A DNA stretch of 64,000 nucleotides from Mixophyes australis (GCA_036250195.1 JAVHZZ010000005.1:69127505-69191504), one strand, 5' to 3'. Shown: positions 11,827-22,861, counted from the stretch's first letter. The notes: generated by a model from the sequence alone, not told the origin. Numbers and translations are program-made.

Positions 11827-12160
11827 TTTTACCCAGAAGACAGAAAAACACAAAACACTGAAGGACTTACAAACACAAAGAACAAACTACACTACCTACA
11901 GACACACTCTCCACACAGTCACACACAAGTAACACAGACAAAGGACAAGTCAAATACAAAAAATACAAGACAGAAAATAAATGAGAAAATAAATGTACAA
12001 AACAGGAAAAAACCACAGGACTACTCACACTTCAATCAGATATCGCTCCACCAATCCACCAAACTCCAACTCTCACCAACTCTCAGCAAACCACTATCCT
12101 TCAAACTCCTCTCACAAAACTCCTCTAAACCCTATCAGAGAAAAAAGTGTCAGGCCAGTG

Positions 12161-12170
12161 GTTTATATAG
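12161..12170 (-). promoter_or_regulatory. TATA box upstream of the Myb/SANT-like gene
   Basis: GTTTATATAG on the plus strand reads CTATATAAAC on the minus strand, a near-perfect TATA box about 335 bases upstream of the start codon and inside the transposon. It would place transcription start near 12135. A GTGAGTAG at about 12030 (minus strand) could be the donor of a 5' untranslated intron. The assignment is by motif and position only. Confidence 0.5.
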
Positions 12171-12482
12171 GGCTTGTGATGTCAAATCTCCTGAGTTTGA
12201 AAATAGCCAATAGTAACAGGCCAGGAGACAGGTGTAATTTTCAAAAAAACCGCCTTTACACAAAAGCGCCATCATTTAAAGCAAAAGCGCCATGTTCTAT
12301 TCAAAGCCGCCGGCGGCTTTGAGCATTACATCCCGCCGTTACATCGCCGGCGGCTTCAAATTGAAGCTGAAATGCGCCCATTAGTAAATCCGGCTGTTTG
12401 CAATGCAAACACGCCGGAAAACCGCCGCGATGCATGGCGGTTTGAAGCCGCCATGCATCACGCCTGATAGTAAATCTAGCCC

Positions 12483-13949
12483 CATGGAACACACTCACCA
12501 CAGAATCCCCACCCCCAGCGTTAATCACCACTAAACAATATTTGAAATAAATGCAAAGAACCCACTGTGTGTCTTGGAGTATGGTATAGAGTACAACATT
12601 TTTTTGTGCAGTAAACTATTTATATAATAAAAATAAATATAATAAATTCTAAATACACACCTAAAGGAATAAATAATTGTTAACTTTAAGTATCTCCTAA
12701 TTTATCCAGAAGCACTTAGAGAATAGATCCTTCAAGAAGTCTTTAATATCCCCATCATGTAAAAAATTCTCATTTCAGACTAACGGGGGGAGCACATACT
12801 TGCCAAACTGGCTGCACTCCCACCTTCCTATCTTTTTGATATCCTCATTATCCAAACCCATAGACAAAATTTCTGTCCCAACCCTATCAAGAATGAGACT
12901 GAGCCAATATCAGTTTTGCTCATTTCACATTTGCAAAACACTGTCACCACCTAATAGTATAACAAAGTGGAGCCACGATGTGTAGCAGCAGCCAAAACAG
13001 ATGGGCAAAGACTGACAAAAATAGGGAAAAAAAAGGTGCAGTAGGCACAGGGTACACTATGCAACACTTTAATTTGGCGTAGTAACCAAATACCCTATAT
13101 GCATTGTGCCAATAAGGGCTATAGGAAACACCAACTGATAAACGGAACAGTCATAAGTGGAGCTACAGACCAAGCACAGTTGCTTGAGAAATGCAAAAGA
13201 CACAAGACTGTACAAATCTACTGATGCTTACCATTTGCAATAACCCCATAAACAACTTCCAAAAGTAGATGCATATTTATTTTCTGGGAGTTCCCAAAAT
13301 TAGAATGATGGCGTACACCTATGTATGTGCATGGCAGACAAATAGGTCCATGTGATCCATGTGATCCCATTCCTTTTTATAGTGCCTCTAAGAGCTTACA
13401 TTCTAAATGTAGGGAATAATGAGAGACACAAATAGCTAGTGGGAACAATAGCCATATTAGGTTGAGTTCACTGAGGTGCAGGGGTCTGCAAGATACTGAG
13501 GACATGATGTAGCGAGGACTGGAGGACACCATTGTGGTACAGAGTCCTTGAGTACCCAGATGGTGCAGAAACCTGTTTGGGCAATATCAAGGGTGGTACA
13601 GGGAATAGAAGGTGCTGGGGCTGTGATGGTGGCTGGGCCTAGGTAATGCAGAATCCTGAATGGTGGAAAGTTAGGTATGACAATTGCCATATAGTAAGTA
13701 ATCAGCAACGGAATAAGTGGTAAACCAACAGCAAGTCAACACTATGATAAAACACTGTTTTAGTAGAGCAGTACACAGGCAAAGTCAATGCAGTACAATA
13801 ATGATAGGTGTAAGAGCAGTAAATACAAAGACAGTGGGAAAACAGTGTAAGAGGGGGAATTAGTGGCAGGTAAGCAGTGAAGAGACAGGGGCAGCAGTGA
13901 AGTAATGGGAAATTAGGGGTCAAATAGTTTGTGGGAAGCAAAAGTACCA

Positions 13950-13951
<2 letters not shown>
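12483..13951. other. Non-coding stretch, no gene seen
   Basis: No coding domain is visible. Around 13395-13440 the words GAGCTTACATTCTAAATG match the start of the dispersed repeat described at 22862-23075. Otherwise unremarkable AT-rich sequence. Confidence 0.5.

Positions 13952-13989
<38 letters not shown>
13952..13989. repeat. GA microsatellite
   Basis: About 19 uninterrupted GA dinucleotides. Confidence 0.95.
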
Positions 13990-13991
<2 letters not shown>

Positions 13992-14259
13992 GATCAGCTG
14001 AATGGTGACAGCAAAACAGGCAAATATAAAGAGAGAAAATAAAAATATAATTACCAAGTTACAATGTCCAGAACAATAAAATGAGAAGTGTAGAAGCAAG
14101 CTGCAGAAGGTGAAGTTAGTTATTGGCAGGTATCTGAGATTGTTCCCTGTTTGTTCAATGGTGTCATTTAACTGTGCATTTCCATAAACTTTGTGAGAGA
14201 AAACGCTTAGAGTAGAAAAACCCCAACAAGTCACACCCCAACACATCTCCCTTAGAGTG

Positions 14260-14770
14260 AATGTGTGTTAGGACTCTGTCATTATTTTGAATCAGATCTG
14301 CAGTACCTTTGTGCTACCATGGGTGCTGGTGTTATGACATATTTTCCTCACTCCCCTATTTAATCACCTACATTTGCATGATTGACTATGTATTCCTGCC
14401 CTCACCATGCACCTTGCTGGTCATTGATTGTTTTCCCTGAAGAGTATTCTACTGTGTTCCAGCCATTCTAATCCTATGTTCCTGTGCCTGGAATATCTTG
14501 CTAACCAGTGTTCTGTTTCCATGTGTCCTTGGACCTGGCTGACTACCATCATTACCCGCTCACAGTTTGTTAGCATTTCCCAGAGTTCAGTTTACCTGTG
14601 TCTACATTTTTCCAGCTGCCTGGTACAGTCTGCTTTTCAATATTTTGGTTTACTCTGTGTACCTGCTATAGAGCCACACCCGGATTTTTGTAAGTTTATA
14701 CCCTGCCATATCTGGACTGTGTTTATGTTTTGATAAAACAATTTATATTTCACCATACTCCTGACTCCAT
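14260..14770 (+). repeat. LTR-like pyrimidine-rich segment, weakly supported
   Basis: The segment contains a TATTTAATCACC near 14360, then long pyrimidine-rich sequence with loose repeats of CCTGTGCCTGG / CCTTGGACCTGG, and GATAAAACAATT near 14730. This resembles the U5/leader sequence of the LTR-like arms near 20700-21120 and 22050-22200. No terminal TG...CA or duplication was found, so the call is tentative. Confidence 0.3.
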
Positions 14771-15895
14771 GGCTATCTTTACAAATATCCAGTTATCTTA
14801 GCAATATTAAGATATCGTTGGATTAAATACAAATTAGCTACATCTGTGCTAATTGATCATTTAATAATAGAAAAAAACATATTGCTCTTAGTCAGGCTAG
14901 ATGAGAGCCAGGACAGAATTCCATAAACTTGCAGAACTTTTGCTGAGACTCAGCAGCAGACAATGTGTTGTATCTTTTCAGAGATCACATAACAGTTCCA
15001 TTACCAAGCCACATCTTTGAGCCACCACTAGCATTAGTAAGCACCAATCATAAAATAAAAGCTGCCAAAAGTTATATAAAATATACATGTTAACAAACCA
15101 AATGCATAAATTGGAATAGATCTAATGAAAAAATTAATGCAAGAATCAGTGCAAGCCGTTGTGTGTAGCGAGGCAGTTCGTAACACCTACACTGAAATAT
15201 CTGCCCTTGCAACTTAAGCCATACATAAAAAAAACCCTATATAGAGACTCTAGATAACATATTGACAATAATACTATTCCAAAAACCCAGTCAGGCCGCA
15301 TAAGAACATAACTAAAACAACAGACACCATAAAGGTAGCCCAAATACTCAACACACATAAATTAAATATGTCCAATCAATAGATATATGTCCTACCACCA
15401 TAGACAGCCTCAAAAAGAAAAAATGCTCATCAAACATCTGTTAAAAACCAATAGGTATCTTATCTATAATAACATGAGAAAAGAAAGGTAGGGGTAAGGG
15501 TCAGAAAGTGGATATGAGTTATAATCTTATGTACACATAGCAACTATGGAACATGTAGACTAATATCAAACATTTGTTAAACACTATCAAATATAAATAT
15601 CTACGAATTGTATAATCATCCGTTGATAACAAGTGTTTGAATTTCAGTGAGAAATGGAAAATATTCTGAGACAACGGTGCTGGTTATAACTTGGGTTCAT
15701 TTCCTACCTGGATTGAGAAAATTTTACTGAGGGTTAACAAAGTTGGAGACTAGAATAATACATTTTCTAGCATGAGTGGTATATACAATCTCCCGCACAA
15801 GAAGGACCATTCCAATTGATATGTGATTCCAAGACATGCGATTAGTATGGTTACATATTGATATGAGGTGCTACTCCCAGTAGTAATGTGTTACA

Positions 15896-16946
15896 TAGAA
15901 AAAGAAGAGAAAGAAGAAAGTACCACTCATAAGGAAGGCACACTCATAAGGGAATCCTGTGTTTATTGGAGGGACACTCTTTTATACACAATAAAACTAC
16001 TATTTATTGGATATACAATTAAAACTAAATGGTTAAAAAGCGAAATATTACAATTTCGGAGTCTCGGTCAGGTTCAAATATTCAAAGAAACTATATATTT
16101 AATTCCGTAAGTATATTTGGAGAGAATTTGAGTAGTAAGTATCTATGGTAGTTATATATGAACATCCAAAAGAAACTCGAAGTAGAGTATTTGTAATTGG
16201 ACTAGATTGTAATTAATAACTATCATAAGGTAAAAGTCTCACTCATTTTATTTGTTAACATGAGTTATATAGATGTCCCTGTGATAGAATCATGTAGGTA
16301 CCTACAGTTCGTGGGTTGTGATCATGTAGAGTGAGTGTATTGTGTTAAACACAAGGATTATATAATCATATATGGTTCACACATGTGGATAATATGAGGT
16401 AAGTACAACCCTGGTAAGTATGTTGCTATTATGTGTCAATAGAAACCATGAGATCTTCAATGATATAGGATGGATACAGACCTGGTAAGTATATTGCTGA
16501 AAATCATGCGATCATATACATTGCCACATTAGTATAAAGATAGCAGGTTGTCTCATATTTCTAGTTATTCTGCAATATTTATTAATAAGTCATATAATTC
16601 TCAATCTTCATCTTATAATATACGGAGCTTATCTCAAAAGCCGCACAGTGCGGCTTTTGAGATAAGCTCCGTATATTATAAGATGAAGATACTTACGGAA
16701 TTAAACATATCGTTTCTTTGAATATATGAACCTGACCGAGACTCCGAAATTTTAATATTTAGCTTTTTAACCATTTAGTTTTAATTGTATATCCAATAAA
16801 TAGTAGTTTTATTGTGTGGTGTCCATTCATTCATCCCTATCCACCTCTTGTCATCTACAAAAGATTGTCCCTCCAATAAACACAGGATTCCCTTATGAGT
16901 GTGCTTTCCTTACAAATAGTACTTTTTTCTTTCTCTTCTTTTTCTA
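15896..16946. repeat. Large inverted repeat (arms 15896-16114 and 16689-16946)
   Basis: The left arm runs from TAGAAAAAGAAGAG to CCGTAAGTAT and the right arm is its inverted copy, from ATACTTACGG to CTCTTCTTTTTCTA. Similarity is high throughout (for example GGAGTCTCGGTCAGGTTC and its complement). The right arm has about 45 extra bases around 16818-16865. Between the arms lie about 490 bases without an inverted counterpart and then the palindrome at 16604-16690, whose right half is continuous with the right arm. No protein is encoded. Origin unknown: a fold-back element, an inverted duplication, or an assembly error. Confidence 0.8.
16604..16690. repeat. 87-nt perfect palindrome
   Basis: Arms 16604-16646 and 16648-16690 are exact reverse complements of 43 nt around a single central A at 16647. 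The centre is GCCGCAC A GTGCGGC. Such a sequence extrudes as a cruciform and is usually unstable, so its persistence suggests recent origin. It is the inner junction of the larger inverted repeat. Confidence 0.95.
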
Positions 16947-17251
16947 GAATAATAAATTTACCTGCAGATTTGTACTCCTAGCTAAATTATAGCAAATTCA
17001 ATCCAAGATATTCCATCTGTCTCTAAGAGGCTTGAGTGTATGTAAGTGGTCCTTTATTTTGCATTTCTTCTTGACAATTTTGATGTATCTTATGTAGGTA
17101 AAATCAGCTTAGTTTATAGGATAATATAATGGATACTTCTAGGCTTTCGATTACCCTAATAGCTATTGGTAGTGTAATTGATACTGTCAGCTAAGAAAAA
17201 AAACTTCATTGCAATGAGTCTTTTTTTTAAAGTGGGTCACTGGTTTTAATA

Positions 17252-18804
17252 CAGTCATAGCCAAAAGTTTTGAGAATGACACAAGTATTAGTTTTCACAA
17301 AGGTTGCTGCTTCAGTGTTTTTAAACCTTTTTGTCAGATGGTGTTATGTTATACTGAGGTAAAATTACAATCATTTCATAAGTGTCAAAGGCTTTTATTG
17401 ACAATTACATTAATTTTATGCAAAAAGTCAATATTTGCAGTGTTGACCCCTCTTTTGAAGACCTCTGTAATTCGCCCTGGCATCCTGTCAATCAACCTCT
17501 GGGCCACATACTGACTGATGGCCGCCCATTCTTTCCTAATCAATGCTTGGAATTTGCCAGAATTTGTGGGTTTTTGTTTGTCCATCCGCCTCTTGAGGAT
17601 TAACCACAAGTTCTCATTGGGATTAAGGTCTGGGGAGTTTCCTGGTCATGGACCCAAAATTTCAATGTTTTGATCCCCAAGCCACTTAGTTATCTCTTTT
17701 GCTTTATGGCAAGGTGCTCCACCATGCTGGAAAAGGAATTGTTCGTCACCAAACTGTTCTTGGATAGTTGGGAGAAGTTACTCTTGGAGGATGTTTCGGT
17801 ATCATTCTTTATTCATGGCTGTGTTCTTAGGCAAAATTGTGAGTGAGCCCACTCCCTTGGCTGAGAAGCAACCCCACACATGAATGGTCGCAGCGTGCTT
17901 TACTGTTGGCATGACACGGGACTGATGGTAGCGCTCACCTTTCCTTCTCCAGACAAGTGTTTTTCCAGATGCCCCAAACAATCTGAAAGGGGAATTCATC
18001 AGAGAAAAATACTTTACCCCAGTCCTCAGCAGTCAAATCCCTGTACAATTTGCAGAATATCAGTCTGTCCCTGATGTTTTTCCTGGAGCGAAGTGGCTTC
18101 ATTGTTGGCCTTCTTGACACCAGGCCATCCTCCAAAATTCTTAGCCTCTGTGCGTGCAGATGCACTCACACCTGCCTGCTGAAATTCCTGAGCAAGCTCT
18201 GCACTGGTGGTGCCCTGATCCCGCAGCTGAATCAACTTTAAAAGACGGTCCTGAAACTTGCTTGACGTTCTTGGGCGCCCTAAAGCCTTCTTCACAACTA
18301 CTGAAACTCTCTCCTTGAAGTCCTTGATGATCCAATAAATGGTTGATTTACTAACAGCAATATCCTTACCTGTGAAGCCCTTTTTGTGCAAACGCAATGA
18401 TGACTGCACGTGTTTCCTTGCAGATAACACTGGTTGACAGAGAAAGAACAATGATTTCAAGCACCACCCTCCTTTTAAGCTTCAAGTCTTTGATTTTAAC
18501 TCAAGCAGCATGACAGAGTGATCTCCAGCCTTGTCCTTGTCAACACTCCCACTTGTGTTAACGAGAAAATCACTGACCTGATGTCAGCTGATTATTTTGT
18601 GGCAGGGCTGAAATGCAGTGGAAATGTTGTTTTTGGGACAAAGATCATTGTCATGGCAAAGAGGGACTTTGAAATTAATTGCAACTCCTCTGATCACTCT
18701 TCATGACATTCTGGAGTATATGCAAATTTCTATCATATAACTGAGGCAGCAGACTTTGTGAAAAATAATATTTGTGTCATTCTCAAAACTTTCGGCCATG
18801 ACTA
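17252..18804 (-). mobile_element. Tc1/mariner element 1 (1,553 bp, TSD TA)
   Basis: Terminal inverted repeats start CAGTCATAGCCAAAAG on the left and, read from the right, TAGTCATGGCCGAAAG. They continue as TTTTGAGAATGACACAA on both sides, with TA on either flank (17250-17251, 18805-18806). The transposase is on the minus strand and disrupted. The copy is diverged but structurally full length. Confidence 0.9.
17385..18460 (-). pseudogene. Tc1-like transposase, inactivated
   Basis: Reading the minus strand from 18460, a helix-turn-helix pair (GFTGKDIAVSKSTIYWII; then LGRPRTSSKFQDRLL with the AT-hook-like GRPR) is followed after a frameshift by DGLVSRRPTMKPL and the first catalytic region VFFSDEFPF. 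Then come WGCFSAKGVGSL and FQHGGAPCHKAKEI, where the family has Asp and this copy has Gly. The C-terminal part has SPDLNPNENLW with the acidic residue kept, but a TGA stop sits just before it. With a frameshift, a stop and a lost catalytic Asp it cannot make active transposase. Confidence 0.85.
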
Positions 18805-19172
18805 TAGTCTGTACTAAGATGGACAGAAGAAGTTTCCATGGGGAAAGGCTTTTAATCTAAACTCAGTCTTCATTATCCCAGTAAGGTAAATGATACAACT
18901 TAAGTTATAAGTTACTTTTCTGCCTCCCATACAGCATAAGCACATTTGTCAATGATGTCCATATGCCTTCAGTATCTCCTCATAGCTGTTTGGTTTTGGT
19001 CAGTTCAATGGCACTGAGCATTTATGCAATCCTTTCAATCGTTTTGCTGTATATTTTATTTATATTTACTCGTATTTCACAGTACACCCTCCTTTCAATA
19101 GTTTACTTCACGCAGAGGTTCCTACCAAAACCTCTTCTTTTGACCATTTAACTGTCATTTGCCTGATCTACT

Positions 19173-19191
19173 GCATTCTGGGTAGTGTAGT
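19173..19191 (-). promoter_or_regulatory. ZNF143-type motif
   Basis: The minus strand reads ACTACACTACCCAGAATGC, two differences from the ZNF143/THAP11 consensus ACTACAATTCCCAGAATGC. A second site occurs at 59413-59432. No gene start is visible nearby, so function is unknown; such motifs also occur inside repeats. Confidence 0.4.
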
Positions 19192-19499
19192 TCCAGAACC
19201 CAAGATGTCCACCAGCAAAAATTGTTACCTCATGTACAAAACCGGGGTAAGAATAACTGCTCATTCAGAGTAAAAATAAGCTAAACTTTGCATCTTTTTA
19301 GCCTCACAATGAAGCAATTAATCACTTTGGCCTCAATGTATGCATTTGGCCTAACAACAAAGCAATGTCTTTTTCCTATCTACTGTATATGATTTCTTAA
19401 CAGAAATGTCAGCTATGGGCTGGTCACTTAGCCCTTAAACACAAGTGTTTTTAATGGCTGACTGATGTAAGATAGAGGGTATTCCAAACATCCCCTAGC

Positions 19500-20675
19500 A
19501 AGATTCCAAGTGTGTCAGAATACCTTCTATGTTAGACTTGTTTTTGAGCAAGGTTGAAGCTTTTTTTTTGTTGTCTGCATTATCATATCCCGACAATGTG
19601 CTAGACACATTGTCTTCCCATGACCAATCCATCCTCTCTCTGAATGACCTTTCAGTTTAGCCTCGCAGTAAACAGACCGGATGTGACGTATCGCTATAAT
19701 CACAAAACGGCAAGTCAAATCTATGCGCTGCAAGCCTCATATGTAATGGAACGCAAGACCATATTCCAGAAAGTATATGATTCAAAAAAATATATATAAG
19801 TGAATGAAAATCTGATGGTTGTCTATACTTAATATGAACTATATCACTGATATTAATTAAAACAAGAGTTTAATCTTAATAAAAATTCCGGTCATACGGT
19901 CTATATGTGACATATATTTGATTGTGCCTATTAAGAAGAAATCTCTCAGCCTTATATTCCAAAGACCGGATATGACATATCGTTATATGGCACAGTCTAC
20001 AGAAAACAAAAAATCAAATCTATGCGTTCCAAAACATGAAACGCAGTCACATATGAAGCAAAATATATTACAAGTAACATAAAAAAATAGTTAAATACAC
20101 AATAAAATATCTAAAGAAATCATTTTATTTCAAAATCCTTATTGAGACCGTAAGGAATCAAGCTGTTTAAATGGAATATCCATCTCATCTCCATCTGGGA
20201 CAATTTAGGATCAATATTCCTATATCTCCAGGTAGGTTTAATGGAATCAATGCCTAAAAAATTTACAATATCTTTCTCATTACATGAGTGATGTATTTTG
20301 AAACGGGCGGATAGTGAATGAGTTTCCAAACCTCTTTTAATATAGTAATAATGTTCATTCATCCTCTTTTTTAATGTTCTAGAGGTCTTGCCCACATAAA
20401 CTAAACCACATTTACATGTGATTAGATATATAACATTCACCGAATTACATGTAATGAAATCACATATAACAAATGTTTGTCCATTGGCAACAAATTCTGT
20501 AATTTTACTTTTAGGATTATTTTTAGTTGTGAATTTGCCTGCCTGACAGATCCCACACCTGTAGAAACCTTTATTCTTTATAGTACCTATTTGAGATGTT
20601 TTATTTGAATGTTTACCTTTTACAAGGTGATCCTTCAGATTGGAGGATCTTCTATATACAAATTTAGGCCGAATG
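19500..20675 (-). mobile_element. Penelope-like element 1, 3' end only
   Basis: The coding part is the GIY-YIG endonuclease end of a Penelope-like element. Downstream on the same strand lies an AT-rich 3' region in which a block (CGCATAGATTTGA then a CATCCGGTCT / TATCCGGTCT segment) occurs twice, near 19975-20030 and 19672-19727. Reverse transcriptase is absent, so this is a 5'-truncated copy, the normal state for these elements. The lower boundary is uncertain. Confidence 0.7.
20120..20675 (-). pseudogene. GIY-YIG endonuclease domain of Penelope-like element 1
   Basis: The open frame ends at 20120 and its Penelope-derived part begins about YRRSSNLKDHLV. It contains a cysteine pair (CGICQAG), the GIY-YIG core IYLITCKCGLVYVGKT, RTLKKRMNEH, and the C-terminal MEMRWIFHLNSLIPYGLN characteristic of this group. 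The endonuclease nicks target DNA for reverse transcription. The frame is uninterrupted for about 185 codons, but the reverse transcriptase is missing and the upstream 85 codons of the same frame come from an unrelated repeat. Confidence 0.8.
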
Positions 20676-20699
20676 TAATCAAGCACAAATGGAGTTGGA

Positions 20700-21120
20700 A
20701 GCCGGAATGGAGGAATCAGGCCAAGATTAGTCAGGCACGCCGATAACTGGTACACGGATATCAGACAGAGAGTAGTCAGACACACTGGGAACTGGTACAT
20801 GGATATCAGGAAGTGAAGTACACGAGGATGTTCCACAGACTTGGTCAGACAGTCGATACTGTTACACGGTTCAGGCAGCGAAGTACAAAAGGATGTTCCA
20901 CAGACTTGGTCAGACAGGTGATACTGGTACACGGTTCAGGCAGCGAAGTGCACAAGGACATTCCACAGATTAGGTCAGACAGGCGATACTGATACACGTA
21001 GATCCAGCAGGTATAGAAAGCAACTGGGGAGAACTGGGAGTCAGAAGCATAGCAAACTCCTGTCTGGCCAAGTCTGTGGAACATCCTTGTGTACTTTGCT
21101 GTCTGTACTGTCCACCAGTT
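20700..21120 (-). repeat. Tandem repeat arm, LTR-leader-like (minus orientation)
   Basis: On the minus strand, units such as CTGTCTGACC...TCTGTGGAACATCC, then GTGTACTTCGCTGCCTGAACC are repeated at about 65-70 bp, grading into CCTGATATCCGTGTACCAG units. The same words occur in the opposite orientation at 22050-22200, so the two form diverged inverted arms around the minisatellite. The sequence type resembles retroelement leaders, which is inference. Confidence 0.6.
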
Positions 21121-21287
21121 CTCAGTTTGTCTGTGTCAGTATTTTCCAGGTATGACCACGGAGAGAGTGTAAGTGGTTAAAGTGGCTTTCTTAAGAACAC
21201 AAATAACAATCCACCACGGATTGTGGCACAGATATACCAAAATGGAAAGACAGAGCAACAGTTCAATGGGATCAACAATTTAACAGA

Positions 21288-21850
21288 ACTTGGTAATGCA
21301 GACTGGAGATGTCAACTTGGTAATGCAGACTGGAGATGACAACTTGGTAATGCAGACTGGAGATGACAACGTGGTAATGCAGACTGGAGATGACAACGTG
21401 GTAATGCAGACTGGAGATGACAACTTGGTAATGCAGACTGGAGATGACAACTTGGTAATGCAGACTGGAGATGACAACTTGGTAATGCAGACTGGAGATG
21501 ACAACTTGGTAATGCAGACTGGAACTGACAACTTGGTAATGCAGACTGGAACAAACAACTTGGTAATGCAGACTGGAGATGACAACTTGGTAATGCAGAC
21601 TGGAACTGACAACTTGGTAATGCAGACTGGAACAAACAACTTGGTAATGCAGACTGGAACTGACAACTTGGTAATGCAGACTGGAACAAACAGCTTGATA
21701 ATGCAGAATGGAACAAAGCACATGGAAATGCAGATTGGAACAAACAACTTGATAATTCAGACTGGAACAAAGCACATGGAAATGCAGACTGGAACAAACA
21801 ACTTGATAATGCAGACTGGAACAAAGCACATGGAAATGCTCACAGGAGTG
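21288..21850. repeat. 27-bp minisatellite, about 20 copies
   Basis: The unit is ACTTGGTAATGCAGACTGG plus 8 variable bases, most often AGATGACA. Early units vary little. From about 21500 variants (ACTGAC, ACAAAC) alternate, and later units lengthen with a CACATGGAAATGCAG segment. Because 27 is divisible by 3 and the unit lacks stops in several frames, long open frames appear on both strands, including a nine-residue NLVMQTGDD repeat. These are not evidence of a protein. Confidence 0.95.
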
Positions 21851-22049
21851 ACCTGATGATCTGGCCCAGACTGTTTGAAGCAGGCAGGTTTAAATAGGCC
21901 TCATGCAGCTGAAACCACTCCCAGTGATCAAGGAGAATAATCAAAGTAGCACAGTGGCCCCTTTGGTGGGCAGTGGTACTACAAGTAGAAAGCATAACAA
22001 ATCCAATAGAGTCACTGCAGACAGCAGCTGCAGAATGTAAATTGTGACA

Positions 22050-22200
22050 GTCTGACTATTCTTCACCTGATATCCGTGTACTAGTTCCCGGCGTGTCTGC
22101 CTTCTCTTTACCTGATTCCAGTGTACCCATTCCTGGCGTGTCTACTACACTCTGCCTCATCTCTGTGTACCTATACCCAGCGTGTCTGACTACTCGGATC
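22050..22200 (+). repeat. Tandem repeat arm, LTR-leader-like (plus orientation)
   Basis: Three to four units of about 44-45 bp follow the pattern GTCTGACTA...CCTGATATCCGTGTAC...CCCGGCGT. They are the inverted relatives of 20700-21120. Downstream, to about 22420, the sequence is GC-richer than its surroundings and lacks any recognisable domain. Confidence 0.6.
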
Positions 22201-22861
22201 CCTTCACTGCGTCTTTCTGGATCCGCTGCTCTCTAGAGACATTCTCAAGTTCAGATCTAGTGTTAGGCAACCCGAAGGGCTGCGACCTGCGGATTCCTGG
22301 CAACTAAGCCCACCCCACCTTTCTCGGTTCTTGGTAGCTATGGTCTGCCTGCACTAATCAGGATTAACACAGGTATCTGAATTGTAATGCCAACATGGAA
22401 ACATGAACAGTAAGTTTCATTACACAACCAAGTAGCACCTTCTCTATTCATTTAAACCTTTCAGTTTTTTTTCTCCTAAAATACTGCTTGGTTTAGCTTC
22501 ATTTGTTAACCATTAGAATGAAAGGACATTGGTATTGCCTCTAATGCATATGTTAATTTTGTGGGTTTGAATGTTTCTATTATTCTAGGGCAACTGATCC
22601 TAGTAAACTGCAAAACTGAAACTGGAAGTTGCAAAGTGCATTGTACATAAAGAGCATTTTCACTGATGATTTCCACTCTAGCAAATGAGTCTTCAAACCA
22701 CTAAATGGGTTGATCACTTATCGACAACCCCCCTCTCTTTGTCATAGTGCCATTCTCACAATACAACTAAAATCCATTTACATTTCTGCAGAGGTTAAGG
22801 CAGCCATCTCGGTTGTACCCAGCTGCTGATCTATGAAATTCTATGGCTTAGTCCCTGCATT

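Larger units (their letters stand above)
8808..12482. mobile_element. PIF/Harbinger-type DNA transposon, 3.7 kb
   Basis: The element starts GGGCTAGATTTACTATCAGG and ends with the reverse complement. The flanks are TAT (8805-8807) and CAT (12483-12485), a 3-bp duplication with one change. Both ends carry GC-rich subterminal repeats built from CGCCGG, GCCGCC and GGATTTACTA motifs. Inside are two convergent genes, as in Harbinger elements: a HARBI1-like transposase on the plus strand, now only its decayed last exon, and an intact Myb/SANT-like gene on the minus strand. A 158-bp MITE sits in the second intron of that gene. The element cannot encode its own transposase. Confidence 0.85.

Noticed and set aside
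16604..16690. Palindrome as a transcription terminator
   Set aside because: Hairpin-plus-U termination is a bacterial mechanism; this is vertebrate nuclear DNA and there is no gene ending here.
20676..20932. N-terminal extension of the Penelope-like frame
   Set aside because: Residues before YRRSSNLKDH translate the neighbouring 65-70-bp tandem repeat; the open frame joins two unrelated sequences by chance.
21288..21850. Possible CRISPR-like array
   Set aside because: The 27-bp units are head-to-tail with no unique spacers, in a eukaryotic repeat context.
21272..21856. Long open frames (155-188 codons) on both strands over the 27-bp array
   Set aside because: They exist only because the repeat length is a multiple of three and the unit lacks stops in several frames; overlapping frames on both strands are open equally.
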